DNA from: Candidatus Poseidoniaceae archaeon
Lineage (GTDB): Archaea > Thermoplasmatota > Poseidoniia > Poseidoniales > Poseidoniaceae
Assembly (NCBI GenBank): GCA_949372645.1
Contig: CASIAP010000005.1
Span: forward strand, 62,001-126,000
DNA: 64,000 nucleotides
Reading direction: 5' to 3'
Below the pieces are notes generated by a model that was not told the origin of the DNA, searched no databases, and saw nothing but the letters and a program-made list of their open reading frames with translations. Position numbers and translations under genes: made by a program. Of the stretch, positions 19,611 to 27,984 are shown piece after piece (position 1 is the first letter of the stretch; every line of letters begins with the position of its first letter).

Positions 19611-20088
19611 GTGTATCATAGAGGTTTTCGAGACGCTCAGGGTTGACTCCAAGATCACTGCGACCGAGACGTGATTGTGAATGCAATTCGATTTCGGTCC
19701 GTAATCCGTCAATCGAAGTGAGAGAGACGGAGATGTCATCTGGGAAACGCCAAAAGGATGTTCGCTCGACAAAATGCGTATAGTAATCACCTGATTCATC
19801 AGCATCTTCAACTAATATATCGGAACCTGAGTCGTCAATGTATTGTACGACTTTATCCCATACGATATCAGAAGGTTGATTGACAATTAAGGTATAATCA
19901 CCATCCATTCGATACATTGCATCACCTCCAAGGTGTGCACAATTACCACTGTCGTTGGAACAGGCTGGCATGGAAGTAAAAGCTTCATCAGGTGCACCGA
20001 CTGCAATCCAAGCTTGACACAAAAGCCAAGGGGAACATAAAAGTAAAACCATTACAGTAACTTTCTTTTGTCGTGATGTAAACTTCAT
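19600..20088 (-). CDS. DUF1499 family exported protein
   Basis: 162 residues. An N-terminal signal sequence or anchor (VTVMVLLLCSPWLLCQAWIAVG) precedes the DUF1499 domain. Recognisable family features are the early cysteines (MPACSNDSGNC), the central YTHFVERTSFWRFPDDISVSL and the signature SQSRLGRSDLGVNPERLENL near the end. The function of DUF1499 is not known; members are usually small envelope proteins. It starts 9 bases after the phosphoglycerate mutase stop, so the two are likely in one transcript. Confidence 0.85.
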   Translation of the reverse strand: MKFTSRQKKVTVMVLLLCSPWLLCQAWIAVGAPDEAFTSMPACSNDSGNCAHLGGDAMYRMDGDYTLIVNQPSDIVWDKVVQYIDDSGSDILVEDADESGDYYTHFVERTSFWRFPDDISVSLTSIDGLRTEIELHSQSRLGRSDLGVNPERLENLYDTLMA

Positions 20089-20097
20089 AGTAAACCC

Positions 20098-20802
20098 TCA
20101 AAACTCGTGAAGACGATTCCAAGCCTTACCGATTCGCTCGTAAACAATCGGCGTACCTGTTGGAACTTCAAGCGACAAAACTTCTTCGCGTGAAAGACCT
20201 TCAATATCCATAATCACACTTCGTAAAGAATTGCCATGTGCAGCAACGAAGATGTTCTTTCCCGAATCCAAAGCCGGGAGGATTGCTGAAGTAAAATACG
20301 GTAATGTACGCTGTGCAGTTAATTCGAGACTCTCACCATTTGGAGGCGGCACATCATAGGAACGGCGCCAAATTTTAACTTGTTCGGCTCCGAACTTGTC
20401 GCGAGTTTCTTGTTTATTTAGACCTTGGAGGTCACCATACATACGCTCGTTCAGTTCTGCAGCCATGTAAACGGGCAGAATATGTTCAGCTGGGCCGTTT
20501 GTTTTCGACCAATCAACCAACTCGATATCGCCTGATTCAGAAGTGTGCTCAACCATTTGAGGTGTTTGAACAACTGGAGTGGTTCCGCCGTTATGTTGAC
20601 TGAGGGCAAGCATAGCTGTCATTTGAGCACGAATCAACGTCGAGGTGTGAACTTCATCAATAGAGAGATGTGAGATTTGACGTCCGCCTTCGAGCGCTTC
20701 GTCAATGCCTTTGGTCGACAATGGAACATTGACCCATCCGGTAAACAAGTTTGCAGCGTTCCACACGGACTGGCCGTGGCGCATGAGAATCAGCAGCGAC
20801 AT
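20098..20802 (-). CDS. gpmA: 2,3-bisphosphoglycerate-dependent phosphoglycerate mutase
   Basis: 234 residues, the usual length for dPGM. It interconverts 3- and 2-phosphoglycerate in glycolysis/gluconeogenesis through a phosphohistidine. Seen: the RHG motif with catalytic H9, NLFTGWVNVPLSTKG after it, the acid E119 in LNERMYGDLQGLNK, and H189 in FVAAHGNSLRS. Most archaea rely on the cofactor-independent enzyme, so a dPGM of bacterial type suggests transfer (inference). The ATG at 20802 directly begins the conserved MSLLILMRHG. Confidence 0.93.
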   Translation of the reverse strand: MSLLILMRHGQSVWNAANLFTGWVNVPLSTKGIDEALEGGRQISHLSIDEVHTSTLIRAQMTAMLALSQHNGGTTPVVQTPQMVEHTSESGDIELVDWSKTNGPAEHILPVYMAAELNERMYGDLQGLNKQETRDKFGAEQVKIWRRSYDVPPPNGESLELTAQRTLPYFTSAILPALDSGKNIFVAAHGNSLRSVIMDIEGLSREEVLSLEVPTGTPIVYERIGKAWNRLHEF

Positions 20803-20857
20803 GGTGTTCCCTCTGTGTTAGGGTCAGCGCCGCTTCTCCATGAACATGGCGGAGAAC

Positions 20858-21697
20858 TCATCCGAGAAGAACGGGTAAATAGGCCAAAAGAATGAGTGGA
20901 ACAATACCCATTGAAAGGTCTCTTAAGAGGAGTTTGAGGAGAGTCATGGAATTTACTTCAGCGATTTTATCGAATTCCTCCTGCATTTTTTTATCAACAG
21001 AATCAGTAAGCTTCCCCGCACCTGCCTTGGCAACTTCAACCGCAGCTCCAAAGGCGATTCCTGTTAGTAATCCTGGAGGAGTTAACTTACGTGCTGCTAC
21101 TATTCGAGCGCCCCATAATGCCAGAGAGTTTTTTGCAATACCTTTGCCTGTCTTTTTCAAACTCAAATTGTTTTCAGCATCGGTTTTCTGGTCTTTACCA
21201 GAAAATTTCGTTAACCATTTCCTTACCCCAATACCAGCATCGGCTACTTTTCGTAACTTTGCAATATCTCTTCGTTCAATAGCTTTCATCATTCGACGTA
21301 CTCGACTGATACGAAGGAGGTCAAAGAGAATCCATACAAACAAGAACAGCATCAAAAAGCCATAGCCAGTGTTTGAAACCTCACTCCAGGCCTGCCATCC
21401 AAGGGGGTCACTGTTCATTCGCACCAAAAAAACAAGCAGAGGAGGGATACTAAATGCTAATATTTCATTCAAAGCTAAGATTCCAAAACCCTTGACTGGT
21501 AACTCGCGAACTTGCTTGAGAGCCCAACCTGAATGAGGCGCAAGTTGAGTAATTGCTTTGCGAAAGGGTACGACCAGTAGAAGAATTCGAAGAATCATTG
21601 GAAGCCAAATAACCACGAGCACATAACTTTCCCAAGGTCCGGCAGGAGGGATTTCCGGGAACTGAAGTGGAGTCGCCACACACCATGATAGACCCAC
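20858..21697 (-). CDS. Integral membrane protein, unknown
   Basis: 279 residues. Hydrophobic helices lie at about 24-44, 70-92 and 107-127; a basic, helical cytoplasmic section (130-190, RISRVRRMMKAIERRD) follows, then a small-residue hydrophobic patch (LTGIAFGAAVEVAKAGAGKL) and a final helix at the C-terminus (LSMGIVPLILLAYLPVLLG). No family recognised. It lies 55 bases upstream of gpmA on the same strand and diverges from the cupin gene. Confidence 0.65.
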   Translation of the reverse strand: MGLSWCVATPLQFPEIPPAGPWESYVLVVIWLPMILRILLLVVPFRKAITQLAPHSGWALKQVRELPVKGFGILALNEILAFSIPPLLVFLVRMNSDPLGWQAWSEVSNTGYGFLMLFLFVWILFDLLRISRVRRMMKAIERRDIAKLRKVADAGIGVRKWLTKFSGKDQKTDAENNLSLKKTGKGIAKNSLALWGARIVAARKLTPPGLLTGIAFGAAVEVAKAGAGKLTDSVDKKMQEEFDKIAEVNSMTLLKLLLRDLSMGIVPLILLAYLPVLLG

Positions 21698-21776
21698 CCC
21701 CCTTCAAACCAACCCCTCTTTCTGTTCTTCATTACCGGAACCGAATACTCATGTGGTATATCCACCTCGGCGATAC

Positions 21777-22139
21777 ATGCCCTTTACTCACAACATGGCG
21801 GATTGGCTCGGATTCAGCATTGACAAGGCCTGGCTTGAAGAGAATATACGCTGGAAGGATTTTGGCACAGGCGTTCGACTCGGCCGTTTGTATCGAGAAG
21901 ATGCATGCTCACTTGTCCTGTATGAAGCAGACTCGGAAGTAACCGTTGACGCCTTCATGCCTCACAGCCATCCTGGTGGAGAAGCGTATCTGGTTCTAGA
22001 AGGAGAAGTTTGGGATGAAGACGGAACGTATCCCGCCGGTTCTTTGGTATGGATGAATCGAGAAACCACCCACACTCCAAAGACTCGAGGCAAGACATTG
22101 ATTCTCGTACTCTGGCCTGAAGGCGTGAAGAGTGCTTAA
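21777..22139 (+). CDS. ChrR-like cupin-domain protein
   Basis: About 120 residues from the ATG at 21777; a GTG at 21753 would add eight residues. A single double-stranded beta-helix with metal-ligand motif HSHPGGEAYLVLEGEVWDEDG (H, H and E of cupin motif 1) and motif 2 GSLVWMNRETTHTPKT. This resembles the C-terminal cupin of ChrR anti-sigma factors and related stand-alone proteins, which bind zinc or other metals. No sigma-factor partner exists in an archaeon, so a metal-dependent enzymatic or sensing role is more likely (inference). Confidence 0.8.
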   Translation: MPFTHNMADWLGFSIDKAWLEENIRWKDFGTGVRLGRLYREDACSLVLYEADSEVTVDAFMPHSHPGGEAYLVLEGEVWDEDGTYPAGSLVWMNRETTHTPKTRGKTLILVLWPEGVKSA

Positions 22140-22427
22140 TTATTCTAAATCATATTCACCTGATATGAGCATTCCTTCGAACAGGAACGGCCCTGTAGGG
22201 ACCACTGAGGCAATACAACCGTGAATGAGGGCTGTCATGTTCCAGTGTCTCCTTACTCCAAAGACCAAGAGGCCAATGTAAGCAAGGAACAAGAATCCAT
22301 GCAAAGCGCCCATCAAACTGACCCAACTGGGATCTCCTGCAATGTACTTCATTGGCATGGCAAAGCCCATCAGTATGAGAAAGGAAAATCCTTCGAGATA
22401 GCCGACGAGAGAAAGAATCTGCTTCAT
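22140..22427 (-). CDS. DUF3817 small membrane protein
   Basis: 95 residues with three hydrophobic helices. Family features are YLEGFSFLILMGFAMPMKYIAG near the N-terminus, GALHGFLFLAYIGLL in the middle and ASVVPTGPFLFE at the end. Function unknown. Its start overlaps the stop of the ABC ATPase by four bases (ATGA), so it is the last gene of that operon and translationally coupled to it. It converges on the cupin gene with abutting stops. Confidence 0.85.
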   Translation of the reverse strand: MKQILSLVGYLEGFSFLILMGFAMPMKYIAGDPSWVSLMGALHGFLFLAYIGLLVFGVRRHWNMTALIHGCIASVVPTGPFLFEGMLISGEYDLE

Positions 22428-23404
22428 GCTTTAACCTCGACCATTGGCCTACTTGAGCCGCACGATGGGCAAAGTTGCTCTTCAAGACCGTCGTAGGCAT
22501 GCTTGCATGCTGGACATACGCTGGCAAGTTCCATCTTGCCCATGGCTTCCACCGCTTCACCTTGGAGTGAAAGATAGCCACTGTCGGCATTTCCAACCGT
22601 ATATCGGCCTGCTCCACCAATTCGCACAAGCAAATCCGGTGGGAGTGTAACGGTTCCAGTTTCATCGATGATGAGTTCACGGTCTTGGCCGAGGTTTTCG
22701 ACATCGACACCTTCACCGTGCTCAGCAACAAATCGTCCATCACGAAGTTCGAGAGAACGGTTAGCAAAGGCAGCGACTTCTTTGGAGTGGGTTACAATCA
22801 AGAAAGACACACCATCGTTTACGTGGAGGTCTTTGAACAAAGCAAGGACTTCACGGCTGGTGACCGGATCAAGAGCACCGGTTGGCTCATCAGCCAAGAT
22901 AAGACGTGGATTGGTAATCAAAGCACGAGCAATCGCTACACGTTGTTGTTCTCCACCGCTGAGCATCATTGGCAAAGCATGAGCGCGGTGAACCATCCCC
23001 AAACGGTCCAACATTGCATCTGCAAGTTTCAATGCTTTACGTGAAGAGACGCCTTGATGACGGAGGGGTTGAGCAACGTTGTCTCGAGCGTTCATTTGCG
23101 GCAAGAGGTTTCCTTCTTGGAAGATGAACGAAACGGTTTTCTGTCGCAGTTCAACAAGTTCTTGTCCGGTCAAACGTGTCATGTTCTTACCGGCCAAAGA
23201 AACGGAGCCTGCACTGGCTTTCATCAATCCACCAAGGCATTTCATCAAGGTTGATTTTCCTGAACCTGAAGGACCAACAACAGCAATTGCTTCGCCTTCT
23301 TTCATATCGATATGCAGTCCACGCAAAGCCACAACGTTTCCGTCTTCTGCCTTAGATTCGTACACATGATAGAGGCCGTCTGATTTCAAAATACTCTCTT
23401 TCAT
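22424..23404 (-). CDS. ABC transporter ATPase (LolD/MacB type) with AbrB-like and zinc-ribbon C-terminal extension
   Basis: 326 residues. Residues 1-225 are an ABC ATPase: Walker A GPSGSGKST, Q-loop FIFQEGNLLPQM, signature LSGGEQQRVAIARAL, Walker B LILADEPTGALD and a switch histidine in IVTHSKEV. The extension first has an AbrB/SpoVT-like strand pattern (IDETGTVTLPPDLLVRIG), then a treble-clef zinc ribbon with four cysteines in two CPxC pairs (CPACKHAYDGLEEQLCPSCG). LolD/MacB ATPases normally end near residue 230, so the tail is an added module that may sense metal or nucleic acid (inference). It lies 3 bases after the permease stop. Confidence 0.9.
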   Translation of the reverse strand: MKESILKSDGLYHVYESKAEDGNVVALRGLHIDMKEGEAIAVVGPSGSGKSTLMKCLGGLMKASAGSVSLAGKNMTRLTGQELVELRQKTVSFIFQEGNLLPQMNARDNVAQPLRHQGVSSRKALKLADAMLDRLGMVHRAHALPMMLSGGEQQRVAIARALITNPRLILADEPTGALDPVTSREVLALFKDLHVNDGVSFLIVTHSKEVAAFANRSLELRDGRFVAEHGEGVDVENLGQDRELIIDETGTVTLPPDLLVRIGGAGRYTVGNADSGYLSLQGEAVEAMGKMELASVCPACKHAYDGLEEQLCPSCGSSRPMVEVKA

Positions 23405-23407
23405 ACT

Positions 23408-26400
23408 TCACTCCCCCTTGAGCACACTGGCTAAATCTGATTTCAATGCTCGGCGAGTCGTGACCAAGAGTGCGACGACAACAGCTGCAAAGACCGACAG
23501 AGAGACCAGCAATAATTGGCCCCATGGATAGACCAAGGTCCGTTCTATCGTCGTCGAAGAGCCTCCGAAGATTTGGAAGATGAATCCAAAGATGTCAAAG
23601 AATCCGTTGAACGAAAGCGCTACTCCAACTCCAAGTACAATTCCAAGTGCCATTGAGACCATCACGATGGAAAGAATTTCGAACAACACCAAACGAATGA
23701 TTTGGTTAGGAGAGGCTCCAATGGCTTGGAGTACTGCCAATTCTTTCTGGCGTTGACTCAAAACTAAGGAAAGGAACACGAAACTCGAGGCGACTGCAGC
23801 AATACTCGCTACAACGAATTGAAGCGAAAGTAGACCTGGTGTTCCAAAGATAAGACCACCGTCTCGCTCAACACTCTTGTGAGAACTTGGCCAATCCAAA
23901 ACGCTGGAGACTCGGAAGTCTGCAGACAAGGTCGATGCAAGTGCTTCGAGAGAATCTTCGCTCAATCCTTCAATATCAACAATCCAAATTGTCGATGTAT
24001 GGTTTGATACTGCATCGGCACCAACAAAGGATTGCCAAGAAGATTCACCGATGATCAATGACGAACTCATGGTTGCTGAACTGATACCAGGGATGTATTC
24101 ATGGACACCCATGTAATACAGGGTGGATTGATATGGTGTGCTGATGATTTGAACAGTGGTATCTGCTAAGAACAGTGGGGCTGCCAGCGGTGGTGGCGTT
24201 TGAGAAAACCCTGTAACACAACTGGTTTCTTCTGCCGAAGTACCATCTGGACATGTCGCATTTCCGAGATTGGCAGTTGAAAGAACACCGTTACCGAATG
24301 CTCCAGTCAAATCCGCTCCGATGAGATTGGCACCTTCGAGAGAACCACCCATCACATTGACAAATACAGCATTTCTAAGATTCGCTCCTGAAAGGTCTGC
24401 ACCTTCTAAATTGGTATCATAAAACAAAGCCTGCGATAGATTCGCACCTGCAAGATTGGCGTTTGAAAAGTCTGTACCGGTCAAATCAACCGGTCCAAAG
24501 TTCCGTCCACTCAAATCTTGTTCAGAGAGGTCTAATCCAGACCAGTCGCCTTCCATAAGCGAAGAATACGCCATAAAGAGAGCCGTAGGATCTGTTTCAG
24601 TAGCGCCGCCTGATGAGAAATTAAAGCTCAACTTTTCCCAAACGAAGGCGATCTCTTCGGACTGTGAGTCTGTCGGTTTCAGGAGAACATCATCAAGACG
24701 GTTTTCATCACCACGCCCAGAGCCTGCAATATCCAATGAGTATGCTGCATCTTCTCCAGCAGTAAAACCGCCGTTGCGATAAGCAGCCATTGTTGCATCA
24801 ATGTTGGTCCCAGGAATCGATTGTTCACTCCATCGAAGAATATCTTCATTGTCGTCAAGCACAACCCATGTTAGCAATTCATCTCCACCGTTTGAATCCG
24901 ATAAGAAGAGACTTGGAACGGTTGTTGCAGTAGCCGTGACTTCAGCATCGGTAAAGATTGAAACCAATGATAACAATTGGGCTTCATCGTAACCCTGTTC
25001 GAGTGTAATTTGTAAATCTGAACCAACCGTAGCATCCGTTGTCTTTTCATCGACCAGTGTGCCCGTGTAGCCTTGAACTGCAGCGAGTGTAACAATGGAA
25101 AGAGTCAGCAACATGATGACCGCCAACCGATTGACTGATTCGGCTGAGCCTGAACCTTTGAGTCCACGCTTAACGTCGTTCAAGAGAGGGGTTCGTCCAA
25201 GAAGTAATTGCATGATTTGAGGCCCTTTAGCACCTATTCTTCCAAGCAACAGCGCGCCACCAATCCAAAGAGCAAATGGCCCGATAATGCCGATGAGCCC
25301 TTCGATGAAGAAATTGGAAATGATACCATCTTCACTGCCGTTCATTTCAAGCCAAGTGTCGATGACAGCAAGCATACCAAACAAGAATGACAGCCAATGA
25401 AGCCACCGCTTTGGTTCCGCTTTCGCCGAAGTTTTCCGTACACCTTCTTCAATTTCAAGAGAAATGAAATCACGAGCTCTGCTGCGGCCGAACAACATAG
25501 CAAGGCCAAGTGTTGTGACTGCAGTGAAAATGGTAGAGCCGACGCTTAAGGTCGGATTGATATCGAAATCACCGGTTCTGAATTCCATAAACCCGACCGC
25601 TGAAAGAACAATCGGAACAGCGAATAATGCCAGTAAATATCCTGCCAGCCATGCCACAGATGACATGACAAACAGTTCTAACAGAACCATACTTTGCAAA
25701 CTTTTAGCATCTGCGCCAATCACGCGATGTATGCTCACTTCTCTGCGCCGTTGTTCAAGTGAGAGCACTAAGCCATAGATCAAGACCGAAATCGAAAGAA
25801 TGACAATAGGAATCATAATGATGTAATCGAAAATTTGAATCAGACCCAAAAAGATGTTGAGGAAGATAATTGTTCCACTGACGATGTCGGTGTAATACAG
25901 TTCCACGCCTTCATCAGTATAATTCCCGGCCTGAACCCGAGTTCCAAGGTCTTCAAGCCAATCTGCTGCATCTGCAGTCGATGTTGTTGGCAATTGCCCC
26001 TGGTCAATGGTAACACCGAGGTACATGTGGTCATTATCCATCAAAGCAGCACGCTGGGATTCTTCAAGAACTTCCCAAGTCGTAAAGATTGGATTTGGAC
26101 CAAGGGTTGGATTGCCGAAGTCCCATGGGTCATAGATTCCAAGAACGGTCAAATTGGTCGCTGTCATTTCCATTCGACAGTACACCATTTCATTCTGCTC
26201 AGGAGTTACTTCTCCGTCGCAGTTTTCATTGGTAACAGTCGCTTCAAACAGAGTGGATTCATCGACGACATAATGGAATGAGAAGGAGTCAAGAACATCT
26301 CCAACATTGGCTTTGGCTTCCGAAGCAACGGTCGAAGGAAGAATGACACCACGCTGAGCACTCATGTTCTCAGGAGTCGGCCATTCACCCATTCCCGCAA

Positions 26401-27031
26401 TGATATTCTCACCTAACCGGTCAGCAAATTCTCCATCAAAGGCTCCAGGTCCTAAAAAGCGAACCGAACGTTGCGTGGAAATTGGTGGACCTGCATCAGC
26501 AAGTTCTGGATAATCAAACGTTACGTTACCCCAATAGGGATTCGCATCATCGGTGATCGCAACCATTTCAAGAGGCTGAGCCACAACGAATTCTCGATTG
26601 AAAAGACCTCCACTGTGAATACCTTGACGTCCTAAAACGAGTGTACAATCGCTGAATTCAGTGAATTCAGTCATCAATTCATCACAAACGTTGGTCATAG
26701 TGGTTGTGTTGTTCGACCAGCCGGTGGCATTTTCTACAGGAGTTCGAGCAAATTCGATTTTCGCATCGAACGGTTCATTCTTGAGAGATTCTTCAAAGAA
26801 AAGTTGTGAAAGACCAACACCGTATGAAAGTACAGTGGTGATGACAAGAGATGCCAGGAAGACTCCGGCAATAACTGCTAAACCTCGTTCTTTGCCGCGC
26901 CAAGCACTCAAACCAGCAAGCCGAAGTTTTCCAGGCGATTCAGTCACTTTATGCATGATTCGCATAGGTAGACTCTTTGAGGGTGAAAAATCAGAAGGCT
27001 CCAATACTAAAGAATGATCTCCTTTGGTCAT
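23408..27031 (-). CDS. FtsX/MacB-family ABC permease with pentapeptide-repeat insert
   Basis: 1,207 residues with two FtsX-type permease units. An N-terminal helix (LAVIAGVFLASLVITTVLSY) leads to a large outer domain (about 75-385), a core of helices containing LEQRRREVSIHRVIGADAK, a second outer domain, and a C-terminal core with SQRQKELAVLQAIGASPNQI; both coupling segments are typical of FtsX/MacB. In the second outer domain, about residues 827-914, lies a pentapeptide-repeat quadrilateral helix with A(N/D)L pentads such as ANLAGANLSQA and GADLSGANLRNA. Such transporters usually extract lipoproteins, export peptides or transmit force rather than import small solutes. It is flanked by two LolD-like ATPases in one operon. 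Confidence 0.9.
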   Translation of the reverse strand: MTKGDHSLVLEPSDFSPSKSLPMRIMHKVTESPGKLRLAGLSAWRGKERGLAVIAGVFLASLVITTVLSYGVGLSQLFFEESLKNEPFDAKIEFARTPVENATGWSNNTTTMTNVCDELMTEFTEFSDCTLVLGRQGIHSGGLFNREFVVAQPLEMVAITDDANPYWGNVTFDYPELADAGPPISTQRSVRFLGPGAFDGEFADRLGENIIAGMGEWPTPENMSAQRGVILPSTVASEAKANVGDVLDSFSFHYVVDESTLFEATVTNENCDGEVTPEQNEMVYCRMEMTATNLTVLGIYDPWDFGNPTLGPNPIFTTWEVLEESQRAALMDNDHMYLGVTIDQGQLPTTSTADAADWLEDLGTRVQAGNYTDEGVELYYTDIVSGTIIFLNIFLGLIQIFDYIIMIPIVILSISVLIYGLVLSLEQRRREVSIHRVIGADAKSLQSMVLLELFVMSSVAWLAGYLLALFAVPIVLSAVGFMEFRTGDFDINPTLSVGSTIFTAVTTLGLAMLFGRSRARDFISLEIEEGVRKTSAKAEPKRWLHWLSFLFGMLAVIDTWLEMNGSEDGIISNFFIEGLIGIIGPFALWIGGALLLGRIGAKGPQIMQLLLGRTPLLNDVKRGLKGSGSAESVNRLAVIMLLTLSIVTLAAVQGYTGTLVDEKTTDATVGSDLQITLEQGYDEAQLLSLVSIFTDAEVTATATTVPSLFLSDSNGGDELLTWVVLDDNEDILRWSEQSIPGTNIDATMAAYRNGGFTAGEDAAYSLDIAGSGRGDENRLDDVLLKPTDSQSEEIAFVWEKLSFNFSSGGATETDPTALFMAYSSLMEGDWSGLDLSEQDLSGRNFGPVDLTGTDFSNANLAGANLSQALFYDTNLEGADLSGANLRNAVFVNVMGGSLEGANLIGADLTGAFGNGVLSTANLGNATCPDGTSAEETSCVTGFSQTPPPLAAPLFLADTTVQIISTPYQSTLYYMGVHEYIPGISSATMSSSLIIGESSWQSFVGADAVSNHTSTIWIVDIEGLSEDSLEALASTLSADFRVSSVLDWPSSHKSVERDGGLIFGTPGLLSLQFVVASIAAVASSFVFLSLVLSQRQKELAVLQAIGASPNQIIRLVLFEILSIVMVSMALGIVLGVGVALSFNGFFDIFGFIFQIFGGSSTTIERTLVYPWGQLLLVSLSVFAAVVVALLVTTRRALKSDLASVLKGE

Positions 27032-27768
27032 TCTTCCTCACCGCCATCTTGTTCCTCAGCATCTAAGCCCCAAGCGGAGCGAATGTCGGATGCCTCTGTT
27101 TTTCCATCGTTCAATAACAGCATACGGTCTGCATTTGATGCCAGGTCAGGGTCGTGGGTCACCATGAGAATAGAAATAGGATTCACTTCATCGTGGCAAA
27201 GATCTTTGAATAATTGTAAAACTTCCCTTCCGCTTGCAATATCAAGATTGCCTGTCGGTTCATCAGCAAGAAGGAAAGGGCGGTTTCCGGCAATAGCACG
27301 AGCGATAGCAACTCTTTGCTGCTGACCGCCTGAAAGTTGGTCCGGGATGTGATTCATTCTGTCTTCAAGTCCAACTTTGGCAAGGGCGATGCGAGCTGCA
27401 TCTTCGGCTTCTTTAGCAGGCATACCGGCCAATTCTAACGCTATGGCTACATTGTCGAGAGCAGTGAGGTTTTCCAGCAAATGGAAATCTTGGAAGATCC
27501 AACCGACGTATTCACGTCGAATATTGACAACGCCAGAGGGGCTTTTCTGACCATACTTTTCTCCATCAAGGTCAATTTCACCTCCGTCGCCAGAAAGTAA
27601 TCCACCGATAATGTTGAGCAAGGTCGATTTGCCAGACCCTGAGGGGCCCATCAAGGCGACCATTTCGCCTTGCTGGATGGTCATATCTACCCCTTTGAGA
27701 ACTTGAAGTTTATTTGAGCCGCTACCGAAAGTCTTTGTCAGACCACTTACCTGAAGCATGAAGTTCAC
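27028..27768 (-). CDS. ABC transporter ATPase (LolD/MacB type)
   Basis: 246 residues, a canonical LolD-type ATPase: Walker A GPSGSGKSTLLN, Q-loop WIFQDFHLL, signature LSGGQQQRVAIARAI, Walker B LLADEPTGNLD, and the H-loop MVTHDPDL. Its stop overlaps the permease start by four bases, so the pair is translationally coupled. It is the first gene of the ABC operon proper; a palindromic TATA-like sequence centred 28 bases before its ATG may be its own promoter. The protein ends in a short acidic tail. Confidence 0.93.
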   Translation of the reverse strand: MNFMLQVSGLTKTFGSGSNKLQVLKGVDMTIQQGEMVALMGPSGSGKSTLLNIIGGLLSGDGGEIDLDGEKYGQKSPSGVVNIRREYVGWIFQDFHLLENLTALDNVAIALELAGMPAKEAEDAARIALAKVGLEDRMNHIPDQLSGGQQQRVAIARAIAGNRPFLLADEPTGNLDIASGREVLQLFKDLCHDEVNPISILMVTHDPDLASNADRMLLLNDGKTEASDIRSAWGLDAEEQDGGEEE

Positions 27769-27790
27769 CTACAAAAAGATTCGAGAACTT

Positions 27791-27815
27791 TTGATATATC
27801 AATGAATGTATCAAT
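27791..27815 (-). promoter_or_regulatory. TATA-like palindrome and direct repeat before the ABC operon
   Basis: TTGATATATCAA at 27791-27802 is a perfect 12-base palindrome centred about 28 bases upstream of the ATPase ATG at 27768, the distance of an archaeal TATA box for a leaderless or short-leader mRNA. The heptamer TATCAAT occurs at 27797-27803 and again at 27809-27815, 12 bases apart, and could be an operator overlapping the promoter. Inferred from position and sequence only. Confidence 0.4.
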
Positions 27816-27861
27816 TGCCCAATGGAATGATGCTTAGTGAAAGAAGTGAAACTGTCCGTAG

Positions 27862-27984
27862 TCACTTCTTACGACCAAGAAGAGAAGAAAAGAAACTCGA
27901 AAATTTCGTACGAGCGAAGATCCCATTTTGATATTCTTGCGAATCGAGAATTTTGTCAACGTATTCTGAGAGATAAGCGTCCAT
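27862..27984 (-). CDS. Tiny paralogous protein B (40 residues), unknown
   Basis: A 40-codon frame starting with the ATG at 27984 and ending TGA at 27862-27864. Its start overlaps the stop of tiny gene A in a TGATG junction, typical of translational coupling. The first 23 residues align without gaps to those of A, with 13 identities, sharing M-D, L, Y-V-D, I, QEY and GIF. The C-terminal half differs: ARTKFSSFFSSLLGRKK is short, serine/phenylalanine-rich and basic. No known family is recognised. The paralogy and coupling argue that it is translated. It lies 93 bases before the ABC operon on the same strand. Confidence 0.6.
   Translation of the reverse strand: MDAYLSEYVDKILDSQEYQNGIFARTKFSSFFSSLLGRKK

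Noticed and set aside
22156-22767. 203-codon minus-strand frame over the ABC ATPase tail and DUF3817
   Set aside because: Shifted frame overlapping two recognisable genes on the same strand.
24297-24550. DNA-level tandem repeat inside the permease gene
   Set aside because: Periodicity is explained by protein pentapeptide repeats; the bases themselves are diverged.
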